Shown here one piece after another: positions 43,866 to 51,205 of a DNA stretch of 64,000 nt. How positions within the stretch are numbered: position 1 is the first letter of the stretch; each line of letters begins with the position of its first letter. A program made the position numbers and the translations under genes. Below the pieces are notes generated by a model. That model was not told where the DNA came from. It worked only from the letters and a program-made list of their open reading frames with translations, and made no database searches. Source of the stretch: Mycobacterium sp. Marseille-P9652 (lineage in GTDB: Bacteria > Actinomycetota > Actinomycetes > Mycobacteriales > Mycobacteriaceae); assembly GCF_902652685.1 (NCBI RefSeq), contig NZ_CACRUY010000018.1:23754-87753 (forward strand), written 5' to 3'.

Positions 43866-44624
43866 GTGCCCATCACCACCACCACCACCGAACCGGGCAT
43901 CGTCGCGGTCACCGTCGACTACCCACCCGTCAACGCCATCCCGTCCCGCGGATGGTTCGAGCTGGCCGACGCGATCACCGCCGCCGGCGCCAATCCCGAT
44001 ACGCACGCGGTGATCCTGCGCGCCGAGGGGCGTGGCTTCAACGCCGGTGTGGACATCAAGGAGATGCAGCGCACCGAGGGATTCACCGCGCTGATCGACG
44101 CCAACCGCGGCTGCTTCGCCGCGTTCCGTGCGGTCTACGAGTGCGCGGTGCCGGTGATCGCGGCGGTGAACGGGTTCTGCGTTGGCGGGGGTATCGGCCT
44201 GGTCGGCAATGCGGACGTCATCGTGGCCTCGGACGACGCGACCTTCGGACTGCCGGAGGTGGAGCGCGGTGCTCTCGGCGCGGCAACCCACCTGTCCCGC
44301 CTGGTGCCGCAGCACATGATGCGGCGGCTGTTCTTCACCGCCGCCACCGTGGACGCAGCCACCCTGCACCACTTCGGTTCCGTGCACGAGGTCGTGCCGC
44401 GTGATCAGTTGGATGAGGCGGCGCTGCGGGTCGCCCGCGACATCGCCGCCAAGGACACCCGCGTCATCCGCGCCGCCAAGGAAGCGCTCAACCTCATCGA
44501 CGTGCAACGCGTCAACTCGAGTTACCGCATGGAACAAGGCTTCACGTTCGAACTCAACCTCGCCGGCGTGGCCGACGAGCACCGCGACGCGTTCGCCGGT
44601 ACGGCGAAGGGTAAGGGCGAGTGA
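43866..44624 (+). CDS. echA20: EchA20, crotonase-fold hydrolase opening steroid ring D
   Basis: A 252-residue crotonase-family protein with GFNAGVDIKEM and VNGFCVGGGIGL oxyanion-hole motifs and FGLPEVERGALG. EchA20 performs the hydrolytic ring opening that yields the COCHEA-CoA substrate of IpdAB. The GTG at 43866 follows gaggaagtg (ribosome-binding). It is the first gene of the echA20-ipdA-ipdB-ipdC operon and overlaps ipdA as GTGA. Confidence 0.94.
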   Translation: MPITTTTTEPGIVAVTVDYPPVNAIPSRGWFELADAITAAGANPDTHAVILRAEGRGFNAGVDIKEMQRTEGFTALIDANRGCFAAFRAVYECAVPVIAAVNGFCVGGGIGLVGNADVIVASDDATFGLPEVERGALGAATHLSRLVPQHMMRRLFFTAATVDAATLHHFGSVHEVVPRDQLDEAALRVARDIAAKDTRVIRAAKEALNLIDVQRVNSSYRMEQGFTFELNLAGVADEHRDAFAGTAKGKGE

Positions 44625-45505
44625 CCGACAAGCGGACGACGCTCGACGATGCCGTCGCCGAGGTGCGCAGCGGCATGACAATCGGCATCGGCGGCTGGGG
44701 CTCGCGACGCAAGCCCATGGCCTTCGTGCGCGCCCTGCTGCGCACGGACGTCACCGACCTGACGGTGATCACGTACGGCGGCCCCGACCTCGGGTTGCTG
44801 TGTTCCGCGGGCAAAGTCAAGCGCGCCTACTACGGATTCGTGTCCCTGGACTCCCCGCCCTTCTATGACCCATGGTTCGCGAAGGCGCGCACCGGCGGCA
44901 CGATCGAGGCGCGTGAGATGGACGAGGGCATGCTGCGGTGCGGGCTGCAGGCCGCCGCGCAACGCCTGCCGTTCCTGCCCATCCGCGCCGGCCTCGGTAG
45001 CTCCGTGCCCGACTTCTGGGAGGGCGAACTGCAGACGGTCACGAGCCCGTACCAGGCGCCGGGCGGCGGGCACGAGACCCTGCTCGCCATGCCGGCGCTG
45101 CGCCTCGATGCCGCCTTCGTTCACCTCAATCTCGGTGACACTCAGGGGAACGCGGCGTACACCGGCATCGACCCCTACTTCGACGACCTCTTCCTGATGG
45201 CCGCCGAGAAGCGCTACCTGTCGGTGGAGCGGGTCGTGTCGACCCAGGAACTGGTCAAGGCGGTCCCCCCGCAGGCCCTGCTGGTCAACCGGATGATGGT
45301 CGACGGGGTGGTCGAGGCGCCGGGCGGCGCCCACTTCACCACCGCCGCGCCCGATTACGGCCGCGACGAAAAGTTCCAGCGGCACTACGCCGAGGCCGCG
45401 TCCACCGACGAGGGCTGGCAGAAGTTCGTCGACACCTATCTTTCGGGGGGCGAAGACGACTATCAGGCGGCCGTACGCGCGTTCGCACAGGAGGCGGCCA
45501 AATGA
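44621..45505 (+). CDS. ipdA: IpdA, alpha subunit of the ring-C-opening COCHEA-CoA hydrolase
   Basis: A 294-residue protein of the class I CoA-transferase fold (IGIGGWGSRRKPMAF, LIVITYGGPDLG-type strands, FVHLNLGDTQGNAAY). IpdAB does not transfer CoA but hydrolyses a carbon-carbon bond of ring C of COCHEA-CoA. The GTG at 44621 overlaps echA20; the 3' end overlaps ipdB as ATGA, consistent with a heteromeric enzyme. Confidence 0.94.
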   Translation: MTDKRTTLDDAVAEVRSGMTIGIGGWGSRRKPMAFVRALLRTDVTDLTVITYGGPDLGLLCSAGKVKRAYYGFVSLDSPPFYDPWFAKARTGGTIEAREMDEGMLRCGLQAAAQRLPFLPIRAGLGSSVPDFWEGELQTVTSPYQAPGGGHETLLAMPALRLDAAFVHLNLGDTQGNAAYTGIDPYFDDLFLMAAEKRYLSVERVVSTQELVKAVPPQALLVNRMMVDGVVEAPGGAHFTTAAPDYGRDEKFQRHYAEAASTDEGWQKFVDTYLSGGEDDYQAAVRAFAQEAAK

Positions 45506-46242
45506 GCACCCGGGCCGAGGTCTGCGCGATCGCCTGCGCCGAGTTGTTCAGGGAGGCCGGCGAAATCATGGTCAGCCCGATGACCAACATGGCGTCGGTG
45601 GGCGCGCGACTGGCCCGCCTGACCTTCTCCCCCGACATCCTGCTGACCGACGGCGAGGCGCAATTGCTTGCGGAGACACCGGCACTGGGTGCGACGGGCG
45701 CGGTCGAGGGCTGGATGCCGTTTGGCCGGGTGTTCGAGACACTGGCCTGGGGACGGCGGCATGTGGTGATGGGCGCCAATCAGGTCGACCGCTTCGGCAA
45801 CCAGAACATCTCCGCGTTCGGCCCGTTGCAGCGGCCGACCCGGCAGATGTTCGGTCTGCGTGGCGCACCCGGGAACGCCATCAACCACGCGACCAGCTAC
45901 TGGGTCGGCAACCACTCGAAGCGCGTGTTCTGCGACGCCGTCGACGTCGTCTGCGGAATCGGCTGGGACAAGATCGATCCGAAGAACCCGGCCTTCCGGT
46001 TCGCCAACCCCTACCGGGTGGTGTCCAACCTGGGCGTCTTCGACTTCGGCGGCCCCGCCCACACCATGCGGGCGGTCTCGCTGCACCCCGGCGTGTCGCC
46101 GGGCGACGTCCGCGACAACACGTCGTTCGAGGTGCATGGCCTCGACGAGGCTGACGAAACCCGGCTGCCGACCGATGACGAGTTGCGCTTGATCCGCGAG
46201 GTCATTGACCCGAAGTCACTGCGCGACAGGGAAATCCGCTGA
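45502..46242 (+). CDS. ipdB: IpdB, beta subunit of the ring-C-opening COCHEA-CoA hydrolase
   Basis: A 246-residue CoA-transferase-beta-like protein (GEAQLLAETPALG, QVDRFGNQNISAFG, CGIGWDKID). It completes the IpdAB active site; cells lacking it accumulate ring C intermediates bound to CoA. Its start overlaps ipdA by 4 bp and its stop overlaps ipdC by one base (TGATG). Confidence 0.94.
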   Translation: MSTRAEVCAIACAELFREAGEIMVSPMTNMASVGARLARLTFSPDILLTDGEAQLLAETPALGATGAVEGWMPFGRVFETLAWGRRHVVMGANQVDRFGNQNISAFGPLQRPTRQMFGLRGAPGNAINHATSYWVGNHSKRVFCDAVDVVCGIGWDKIDPKNPAFRFANPYRVVSNLGVFDFGGPAHTMRAVSLHPGVSPGDVRDNTSFEVHGLDEADETRLPTDDELRLIREVIDPKSLRDREIR

Positions 46243-47309
46243 TGAAACTACGCACGCCGCTGACCGAGTTGGTCGGTGTCGAGCACCCGGTGGTGCAGAC
46301 CGGGATGGGCTGGGTGGCGGGAGCCCGGCTCGTGTCCGCCACGGCGAATGCCGGCGGCCTCGGCATCCTGGCCTCTGCCACGATGACGCTGGACGAACTG
46401 GCGACGGCGATCAAGAAGGTGAAGGCCGCCACCGACAAGCCGTTCGGCGTGAACATCCGCGCCGACGCCGCCGACGCCGGCGACCGCGTCGAGTTGATGA
46501 TCGCCGAGGGCGTCAAGGTGGCGTCGTTCGCGCTGGCTCCCAAGCAGGAACTGATCGCGCGGCTGAAAGACGCCGGGGCGGTGGTGATTCCGTCGATCGG
46601 AGCGGCAAAGCACGCGCGCAAGGTCGCGAGCTGGGGCGCCGACGCGATGATCGTCCAGGGCGGCGAGGGCGGCGGCCACACCGGGCCCGTGGCCACGACG
46701 CTTCTTCTGCCGTCCGTCCTGGACGCCGTCAAGGGCACCGGGATTCCGGTGATCGCCGCGGGCGGGTTCTTCGACGGGCGCGGGCTCGCGGCGGCCCTGT
46801 CCTACGGCGCCGCCGGCGTCGCGATGGGCACGCGATTCCTCCTGACGTCGGATTCGACCGTTCCGGACGCGGTCAAGCGGCGGTACCTCGAAGCGGCGCT
46901 GGACGGCACGGTGGTCACCACCCGCGTCGATGGCATGCCGCACCGCGTGCTGCGCACCGGACTGGTCGAGAAACTCGAAAGCGGCTCGCCAGTAAGGGGT
47001 TTGGCCGCCGCTGTCCGTAATGCGGCGAAGTTCAAGCAGATGTCCCAAATGACCTGGCGGTCGATGATCACCGACGGCCTGGCGATGCGCCACGGCAAGG
47101 ACCTCACCTGGTCGCAGGTGGTGATGGCGGCGAACACCCCGATGCTGCTGAAGGCCGGCCTGGTCGAGGGCAACACCGAGGCCGGGGTGCTGGCCTCGGG
47201 GCAGGTGGCCGGAATCCTCGACGACCTGCCTTCGTGCGCGGAACTGATTGAGTCGATCGTGCGCGACGCGATCGAGCATTTGCGCGCCGCGTCGGCGCTG
47301 GTGGAGTAG
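46242..47309 (+). CDS. ipdC: IpdC, FMN-dependent oxidoreductase of ring C/D degradation
   Basis: A 355-residue TIM-barrel protein of the nitronate monooxygenase-like family: QTGMGWVAGARL, GGEGGGHTG (phosphate-binding for FMN) and AAGGFFDGRGLAAAL. IpdC acts as a flavin oxidoreductase in the ring C/D pathway. It closes the echA20 operon. In M. tuberculosis, as I remember, fdxB and Rv3555c follow; here unrelated genes do. Confidence 0.93.
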   Translation: MKLRTPLTELVGVEHPVVQTGMGWVAGARLVSATANAGGLGILASATMTLDELATAIKKVKAATDKPFGVNIRADAADAGDRVELMIAEGVKVASFALAPKQELIARLKDAGAVVIPSIGAAKHARKVASWGADAMIVQGGEGGGHTGPVATTLLLPSVLDAVKGTGIPVIAAGGFFDGRGLAAALSYGAAGVAMGTRFLLTSDSTVPDAVKRRYLEAALDGTVVTTRVDGMPHRVLRTGLVEKLESGSPVRGLAAAVRNAAKFKQMSQMTWRSMITDGLAMRHGKDLTWSQVVMAANTPMLLKAGLVEGNTEAGVLASGQVAGILDDLPSCAELIESIVRDAIEHLRAASALVE

Positions 47310-47424
47310 GCGCGACCCAAACGCCCCCATGGGGATCGCATGTGACTGATCCGTTCCCCGATCGTTAGTCAACATCGCCTCATCCGTGGCTGTACTTTTG
47401 CGGCCGCTTCCTATCGTTGAGGAG

Positions 47425-47466
47425 ATGACAAACTTGGCGTCGATGGCACTGAGCGAGGTGACATGA
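47425..47466 (+). CDS. 13-codon upstream reading frame coupled to the membrane protein gene
   Basis: ATG at 47425, preceded by ttgaggag (a good ribosome-binding sequence), opens a frame MTNLASMALSEVT whose TGA overlaps the ATG of the next gene as ATGA. It may be a leader peptide or simply provide the ribosome for the following start. Too short to judge as a protein. Confidence 0.35.
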   Translation: MTNLASMALSEVT

Positions 47467-47699
47467 CTATCGCAACTCCCGCGCATCTCGAAGACGAACT
47501 GCCGTTACGACAGGAGGAGGCACGCCACGAGATTTCCGTGGCCGCAAGGGCCCTCGGGGCCCGGGCTCTACCGATCGAAGAACGCCCGCGCTGGCAGGTG
47601 GGCGAAGACGACATCGTGGTGGTCTCGAACTGGGTGATACTCGGAGCCCTGGTCGCCATCATCGTCGTGGCCGCTGCCGCCATCCTGACAATGGGCTAG
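47463..47699 (+). CDS. Small single-pass membrane protein, unknown function
   Basis: A 78-residue protein: a polar, acidic N-terminal half (HLEDELPLRQEEARHE), a short basic segment, and one C-terminal transmembrane helix (about 55-77, WVILGALVAIIVVAAAAILT). No family recognised. It lies between ipdC and the satD-like gene. With the helix at the end and no signal peptide it would be tail-anchored or inserted with the N-terminus inside. Confidence 0.6.
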   Translation: MTIATPAHLEDELPLRQEEARHEISVAARALGARALPIEERPRWQVGEDDIVVVSNWVILGALVAIIVVAAAAILTMG

Positions 47700-47707
47700 G
47701 CGAAAAA

Positions 47708-47749
47708 TTTAGCTGTAATCTAAACTAACCTGAAATTAAGCTATAGTCT
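47708..47749. promoter_or_regulatory. AT-rich repeat region upstream of satD (possible operator)
   Basis: TTTAGCTGTAATCT (47708-47721) and TTAAGCTATAGTCT (47736-47749) match at 11 of 14 positions, 28 bp apart. The first also forms TTTAG-n7-CTAAA. The stretch 47700-47753 is strikingly AT-rich for this genome. The second copy ends four bases before the satD ATG. Confidence 0.5.
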
Positions 47750-47753
47750 TCAT

Positions 47754-48401
47754 ATGCAGAAAGTGAAGTCCACAGCTTCACTGCGCGCGGCCCTGCTCGG
47801 CGACGTGGTGGGATCGCGGCGCGCCCGCGACCGGTCGGCGCTGCACCGATCGGTCAAGCAAGCCCTGCAGGAAGTCGCAGACGGCGCGATCGACCGCCCC
47901 GCCTTCACCGTCGGCGACGAGTTCCAGGGCAGTTACCCCACCGTGGGCGCCGCGATCGACGCCGCCCTCGCGGTGCGCCTGGCCCTGTCCCCCGAGATCG
48001 ACGTGCGTTTCGGCATCGGCTGGGGCGAGGCAACGGTTCTCGACGCTGACAGCGGGATACAGGACGGCCCCGCCTGGTGGGCGGCGCGAGACGCCATCAC
48101 CCATACCGCCGACGTGCAGCGGCAGCCTGGCTTCGCCCTGGTAAGAACCACCTTTCGGGCACCCGAAGGCGCCGGCCGTGACGTCGCCGCGGTCAACGCG
48201 GCCCTGATTTGTCGGGACCATCTGCTTGGATCGCTCGATGAAAGATCATTGCGGATTTTGAGGGGCTTGATGAACGGGCAAACCAAGAAGGACCTCGCCG
48301 CGGCGGAGGGAATCACCGCCTCGGCGGTGTCCCAACGGGCAAGCCGCGACGGTTTGGATCTGATTGTCCTTGCTTCGCAATACCTTCGGGGCGTCACATG
48401 A
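47754..48401 (+). CDS. SatD-family protein with nucleotide-cyclase-like motifs and C-terminal HTH
   Basis: A 215-residue protein resembling the SatD family (named from a Streptococcus acid-tolerance operon, biochemical function unknown). Residues 10-115 carry motifs in the order of class III nucleotide cyclases: LLGDVVGSR (D17), VGDEFQG (D55), VRFGIGWGE (84-92) and WWAARDA (108-114). Residues about 163-200 look like a helix-turn-helix (MNGQTKKDLAAAEGITASAVSQRA). It overlaps the membrane protein gene as ATGA. Cyclase activity is my inference from motif order; some cyclase residues for base recognition cannot be assigned. Confidence 0.75.
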   Translation: MQKVKSTASLRAALLGDVVGSRRARDRSALHRSVKQALQEVADGAIDRPAFTVGDEFQGSYPTVGAAIDAALAVRLALSPEIDVRFGIGWGEATVLDADSGIQDGPAWWAARDAITHTADVQRQPGFALVRTTFRAPEGAGRDVAAVNAALICRDHLLGSLDERSLRILRGLMNGQTKKDLAAAEGITASAVSQRASRDGLDLIVLASQYLRGVT

Positions 48402-49138
48402 GCGCCGTCGCCGTCCTGCTCATCGCCGCCGGTATCGCCGACGTCTGCCGGCGGCTTTTCAGATCCGTGTGGTTGCCATTGGCTGCCTGCCCCCTTGTGG
48501 TGGCGGGTTGTGCGGCTTTGTGCGGGCTGTGGCACGCGCGCGACATCGCCCCACTGGTGATCGCCGCCCTCGCGTCCGTCGCGTGGGAGGTGCTGTGCGT
48601 GCGCAGCGAGCGCACCGGCCGACACCAGCGGAGCCCCCTCGCCGTCATGATGGTCGCGCTCGTAGCGCTGATCATGCTGTCCGGGCTGGGTTCTCACGCG
48701 GGAGGGGCGGCCTGGCGCTGGGTGCACTGGGTGGCCCTGCCGTTGGGCGCCGTCACACCAACCCGACTGCTGATGGTCGTCGGCGTGGTGCTACTCCAAC
48801 TGGCGACCGGCAACCAGTTGATTCGCCTGGTCCTCGGCGCCGTCGGGGCGGTGCGGCCCGCGGGTCAGCCGCAGCCTTCGGACAAACTGAAGGGCGGTCG
48901 GCTGCTGGGCCCGATGGAGCGCCTGCTGATCCTGAGCCTCGGTTTGGGTGGTCAGGTGGGGGCGGCTGGGGCGGTGGTCGCGGCCAAGGGGCTCATCCGG
49001 TTTCCGGAACTCAGCGCTCAGAAAGGGCGCAACGGCGAGGTCGGCATCGACGCGGTGACCGAATACTTCTTGGTGGGCAGCTTCGCCAGTTGGTTGCTGG
49101 CCCTTGGTGGCATCGCGCTGATCTTGGCCACTCGCTGA
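48398..49138 (+). CDS. Polytopic membrane protein paired with SatD (DUF3307-like C-terminus)
   Basis: A 246-residue protein with six or seven hydrophobic segments (about 2-16, 24-45, 50-67, 80-98, 108-146, 173-200, 223-244). The C-terminal third (GGRLLGPMERLLILSL, AAKGLIRFPEL, TEYFLVGSFASW) resembles the conserved part of DUF3307-type proteins, which I recall being encoded next to satD genes in other phyla. It is translationally coupled to satD, so the two likely work together. Function unknown. Confidence 0.65.
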   Translation: MSAVAVLLIAAGIADVCRRLFRSVWLPLAACPLVVAGCAALCGLWHARDIAPLVIAALASVAWEVLCVRSERTGRHQRSPLAVMMVALVALIMLSGLGSHAGGAAWRWVHWVALPLGAVTPTRLLMVVGVVLLQLATGNQLIRLVLGAVGAVRPAGQPQPSDKLKGGRLLGPMERLLILSLGLGGQVGAAGAVVAAKGLIRFPELSAQKGRNGEVGIDAVTEYFLVGSFASWLLALGGIALILATR

Positions 49139-49142
49139 GACG

Positions 49143-49203
49143 CTCTCGCCCACTGTGCACTTCGCGACGCGACATGCCGTCGCGGAATGCACACTCGGCG
49201 GAG
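49143..49203. repeat. Imperfect 61-bp palindrome, variant of the 62-bp family
   Basis: Left arm core TGTGCACTTCGCGACG and right arm core CGTCGCGGAATGCACA are inverted around cgacatgc, and the right end is ACTCGGCG, as in the 62-bp elements. It lies between the convergent membrane-protein and fadA6 genes. Confidence 0.65.
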
Positions 49204-49219
49204 AGGCCGGGAGGAAGGT

Positions 49220-50380
49220 CTACAGCCGCTCGATGATCGTGACGTTGGCGGTGCCTCCGCCCTCGCACATCGTCTGCAGGCCGTAGCGCCCGCCGGTGCG
49301 TTCGAGCTCGTTGAGCATCGTGGCGAACAGTTTGGCGCCGGTGGCCCCGAGCGGGTGACCGAGCGCGATCGCCCCGCCGTTCGGGTTCACCTTCTCCGGG
49401 TCGGCCTTGATCTCCTTGAGCCAGGCCAGAACAACGGGAGCGAATGCCTCGTTGATCTCCACGGTGTCGATGTCGTCGATGGAAAGCCCGGCCTTGTCCA
49501 GCGCGTAGCGGGTGGCGGGGATCGGACCGGTCAGCATGAACACCGGGTCGGCGGCGCGCGCGCTGATGTGGTGGATGCGCGCGCGAGGCGTCAATCCGTG
49601 GTCCTTGACCGCCTGTTCGGACGCCAGCAGCACCGCGCTGGCGCCGTCGGAGATCTGGCTGGCCATCGCCGCGGTCAGCCGGCCGCCTTCGACCAGCGTC
49701 TTCAAGCCGGCCATCTTCTCCAGCGACGACTCGCGCGGGCCCTCGTCGACCCGGAACGGTCCGGATTCCGTTTCCACGGTGATGATTTCGTTGTCGAAGT
49801 GCCCGCCGCGGATCGCCGCGAACGCGCGCTCGTGGCTGGTCAGCGCGTAGCGCTCCATTTCTTCGCGCGACAGGTTCCACTTCTCGGCAATCAGCTCGGA
49901 GCCGCGGAACTGGGAGATTTCCTGATCGCCGTACCGGTGCATCCACTGCTTGGACTCGTTGGTCGGTGAGGTGAACCCGAACTGTTCACCGACGGTCATG
50001 GCCGACGAGATCGGGATCTGGCTCATGTTCTGCATACCGCCGGCGACGATGAGGTCGGCCGTGCCCGCCATAATCGCCTGGGCGCCAAAGGAGATGGCTT
50101 GCTGACTGGATCCGCACTGCCGGTCGACGGTGACGCCGGGAACCTCTTCGGGGTAACCGGCGGCCAGCCACGACAGGCGCGCGATGTTCCCCGCCTGTGC
50201 GCCGATCGCGTCGACGCATCCCGCGATCACATCGTCGACGGCGGCGGGGTCCACGTCGACCCGGTCCAGAAGTCCGCGCCACCCGAGCGCGCCCAGGTCG
50301 ACGGGATGCACCCCGGCCAGTGCGCCATTGCGCTTGCCGACCGCGGTGCGCACGGCGTCGATGACGTAGGCGTCGGCCAT
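49220..50380 (-). CDS. fadA6: FadA6, thiolase of ring C/D catabolism
   Basis: A 386-residue thiolase with nucleophile C89 (DRQCGSSQQ), GHPLGATGAK base-histidine motif and CEGGGTANV second-cysteine motif. FadA6 removes acetyl-CoA after IpdAB opens ring C. It starts three bases after the kstR2 stop, so it is cotranscribed with its regulator. Confidence 0.95.
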   Translation of the reverse strand: MADAYVIDAVRTAVGKRNGALAGVHPVDLGALGWRGLLDRVDVDPAAVDDVIAGCVDAIGAQAGNIARLSWLAAGYPEEVPGVTVDRQCGSSQQAISFGAQAIMAGTADLIVAGGMQNMSQIPISSAMTVGEQFGFTSPTNESKQWMHRYGDQEISQFRGSELIAEKWNLSREEMERYALTSHERAFAAIRGGHFDNEIITVETESGPFRVDEGPRESSLEKMAGLKTLVEGGRLTAAMASQISDGASAVLLASEQAVKDHGLTPRARIHHISARAADPVFMLTGPIPATRYALDKAGLSIDDIDTVEINEAFAPVVLAWLKEIKADPEKVNPNGGAIALGHPLGATGAKLFATMLNELERTGGRYGLQTMCEGGGTANVTIIERL

Positions 50381-50383
50381 GAT

Positions 50384-50986
50384 TCAGACTCCTTCTTTGG
50401 TGATCCCGCCCAGGACGATGGCGAGATATTGCTGACCCACTTGCTCGGCGGTGAGCGGTCCGCCGGGTTGGTACCAGCGCACCGACACCCAGGTGGTGTC
50501 TCGAATGAAACGGTAGACGAGGTCGACATTGAGGTCGGGCCGGAAGAAGCCTTCGTCGATGCCCTGATTGATCACCTCTACCCACATCTTGCGTTGTTGA
50601 CGGTTCATGTCCTCGATGTAGGAGAACCGCGGCTGGGTGGAGAGCCGCTGAGCCTCGTCTTGATAGATCACGACCTGCGAATGCCGGTGCTCGATTGCCT
50701 CGAACGACGCCATGAACAATCCCTTGAGGCGTTCCAGCGGATTGGCCTTCGTATCCATGATCTGGCCGTAGCGGGTGAACAGCCAGTCCAGGAAGCCGCG
50801 CAGCACCTCGTCCACCATCTCCTCCTTGGAGGCGAAATGGTGATAGAGGCTGCCGGAGAGGATGCCGGCGCTGTCGGCGATGTCCCGCACGGTGGTGGCG
50901 CGCAGTCCGCGTTCGGCGAACATCGCGGCGGCGAGTTCCAGTAGCTCGTCTCGCCGGCTGTTTGCCGGACCGGGCGCACGGTCCAC
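50384..50986 (-). CDS. kstR2: KstR2, TetR-family repressor of ring C/D genes
   Basis: A 200-residue TetR-family protein: an N-terminal helix-turn-helix (about 10-57, ATTVRDIADSAGILSGSLYHHF) and a helical ligand domain. KstR2 binds AnCAAGnnCTTGnT sites and is released by HIP-CoA, the product of FadD3. Its GTG at 50986 lies 15 bp from such a site, so it regulates itself. It precedes fadA6 in a two-gene operon. Confidence 0.96.
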   Translation of the reverse strand: MDRAPGPANSRRDELLELAAAMFAERGLRATTVRDIADSAGILSGSLYHHFASKEEMVDEVLRGFLDWLFTRYGQIMDTKANPLERLKGLFMASFEAIEHRHSQVVIYQDEAQRLSTQPRFSYIEDMNRQQRKMWVEVINQGIDEGFFRPDLNVDLVYRFIRDTTWVSVRWYQPGGPLTAEQVGQQYLAIVLGGITKEGV

Positions 50987-51001
50987 CCGATCAGGGTAGC
51001 A

Positions 51002-51015
51002 ACCAAGCGCTTGCT
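51002..51015. promoter_or_regulatory. KstR2-type operator upstream of kstR2
   Basis: ACCAAGCGCTTGCT fits AnCAAGnnCTTGnT. It is 15 bp from the kstR2 start, the same distance as at 43818 from its minus-strand gene. The divergent PPE gene starts 190 bp away, so shared control of PPE is uncertain. Confidence 0.92.
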
Positions 51016-51205
51016 CGGCTAGCGGCGGCTGCTTGTTGACTCTCCGCTGGTGGCCACATTCCTGATCATTCGATCACCCCTTCCCGCGGGGCGACAGCGC
51101 GTGAAATCGACTCGGTCCAATTTGTTGAAAAACGCCCGTTTTCACTTACCTCGGCTTACCGTCCCTCCTTGTCCGATCCAATCAGGCCGAAAAGGACGGT
51201 TTCTG

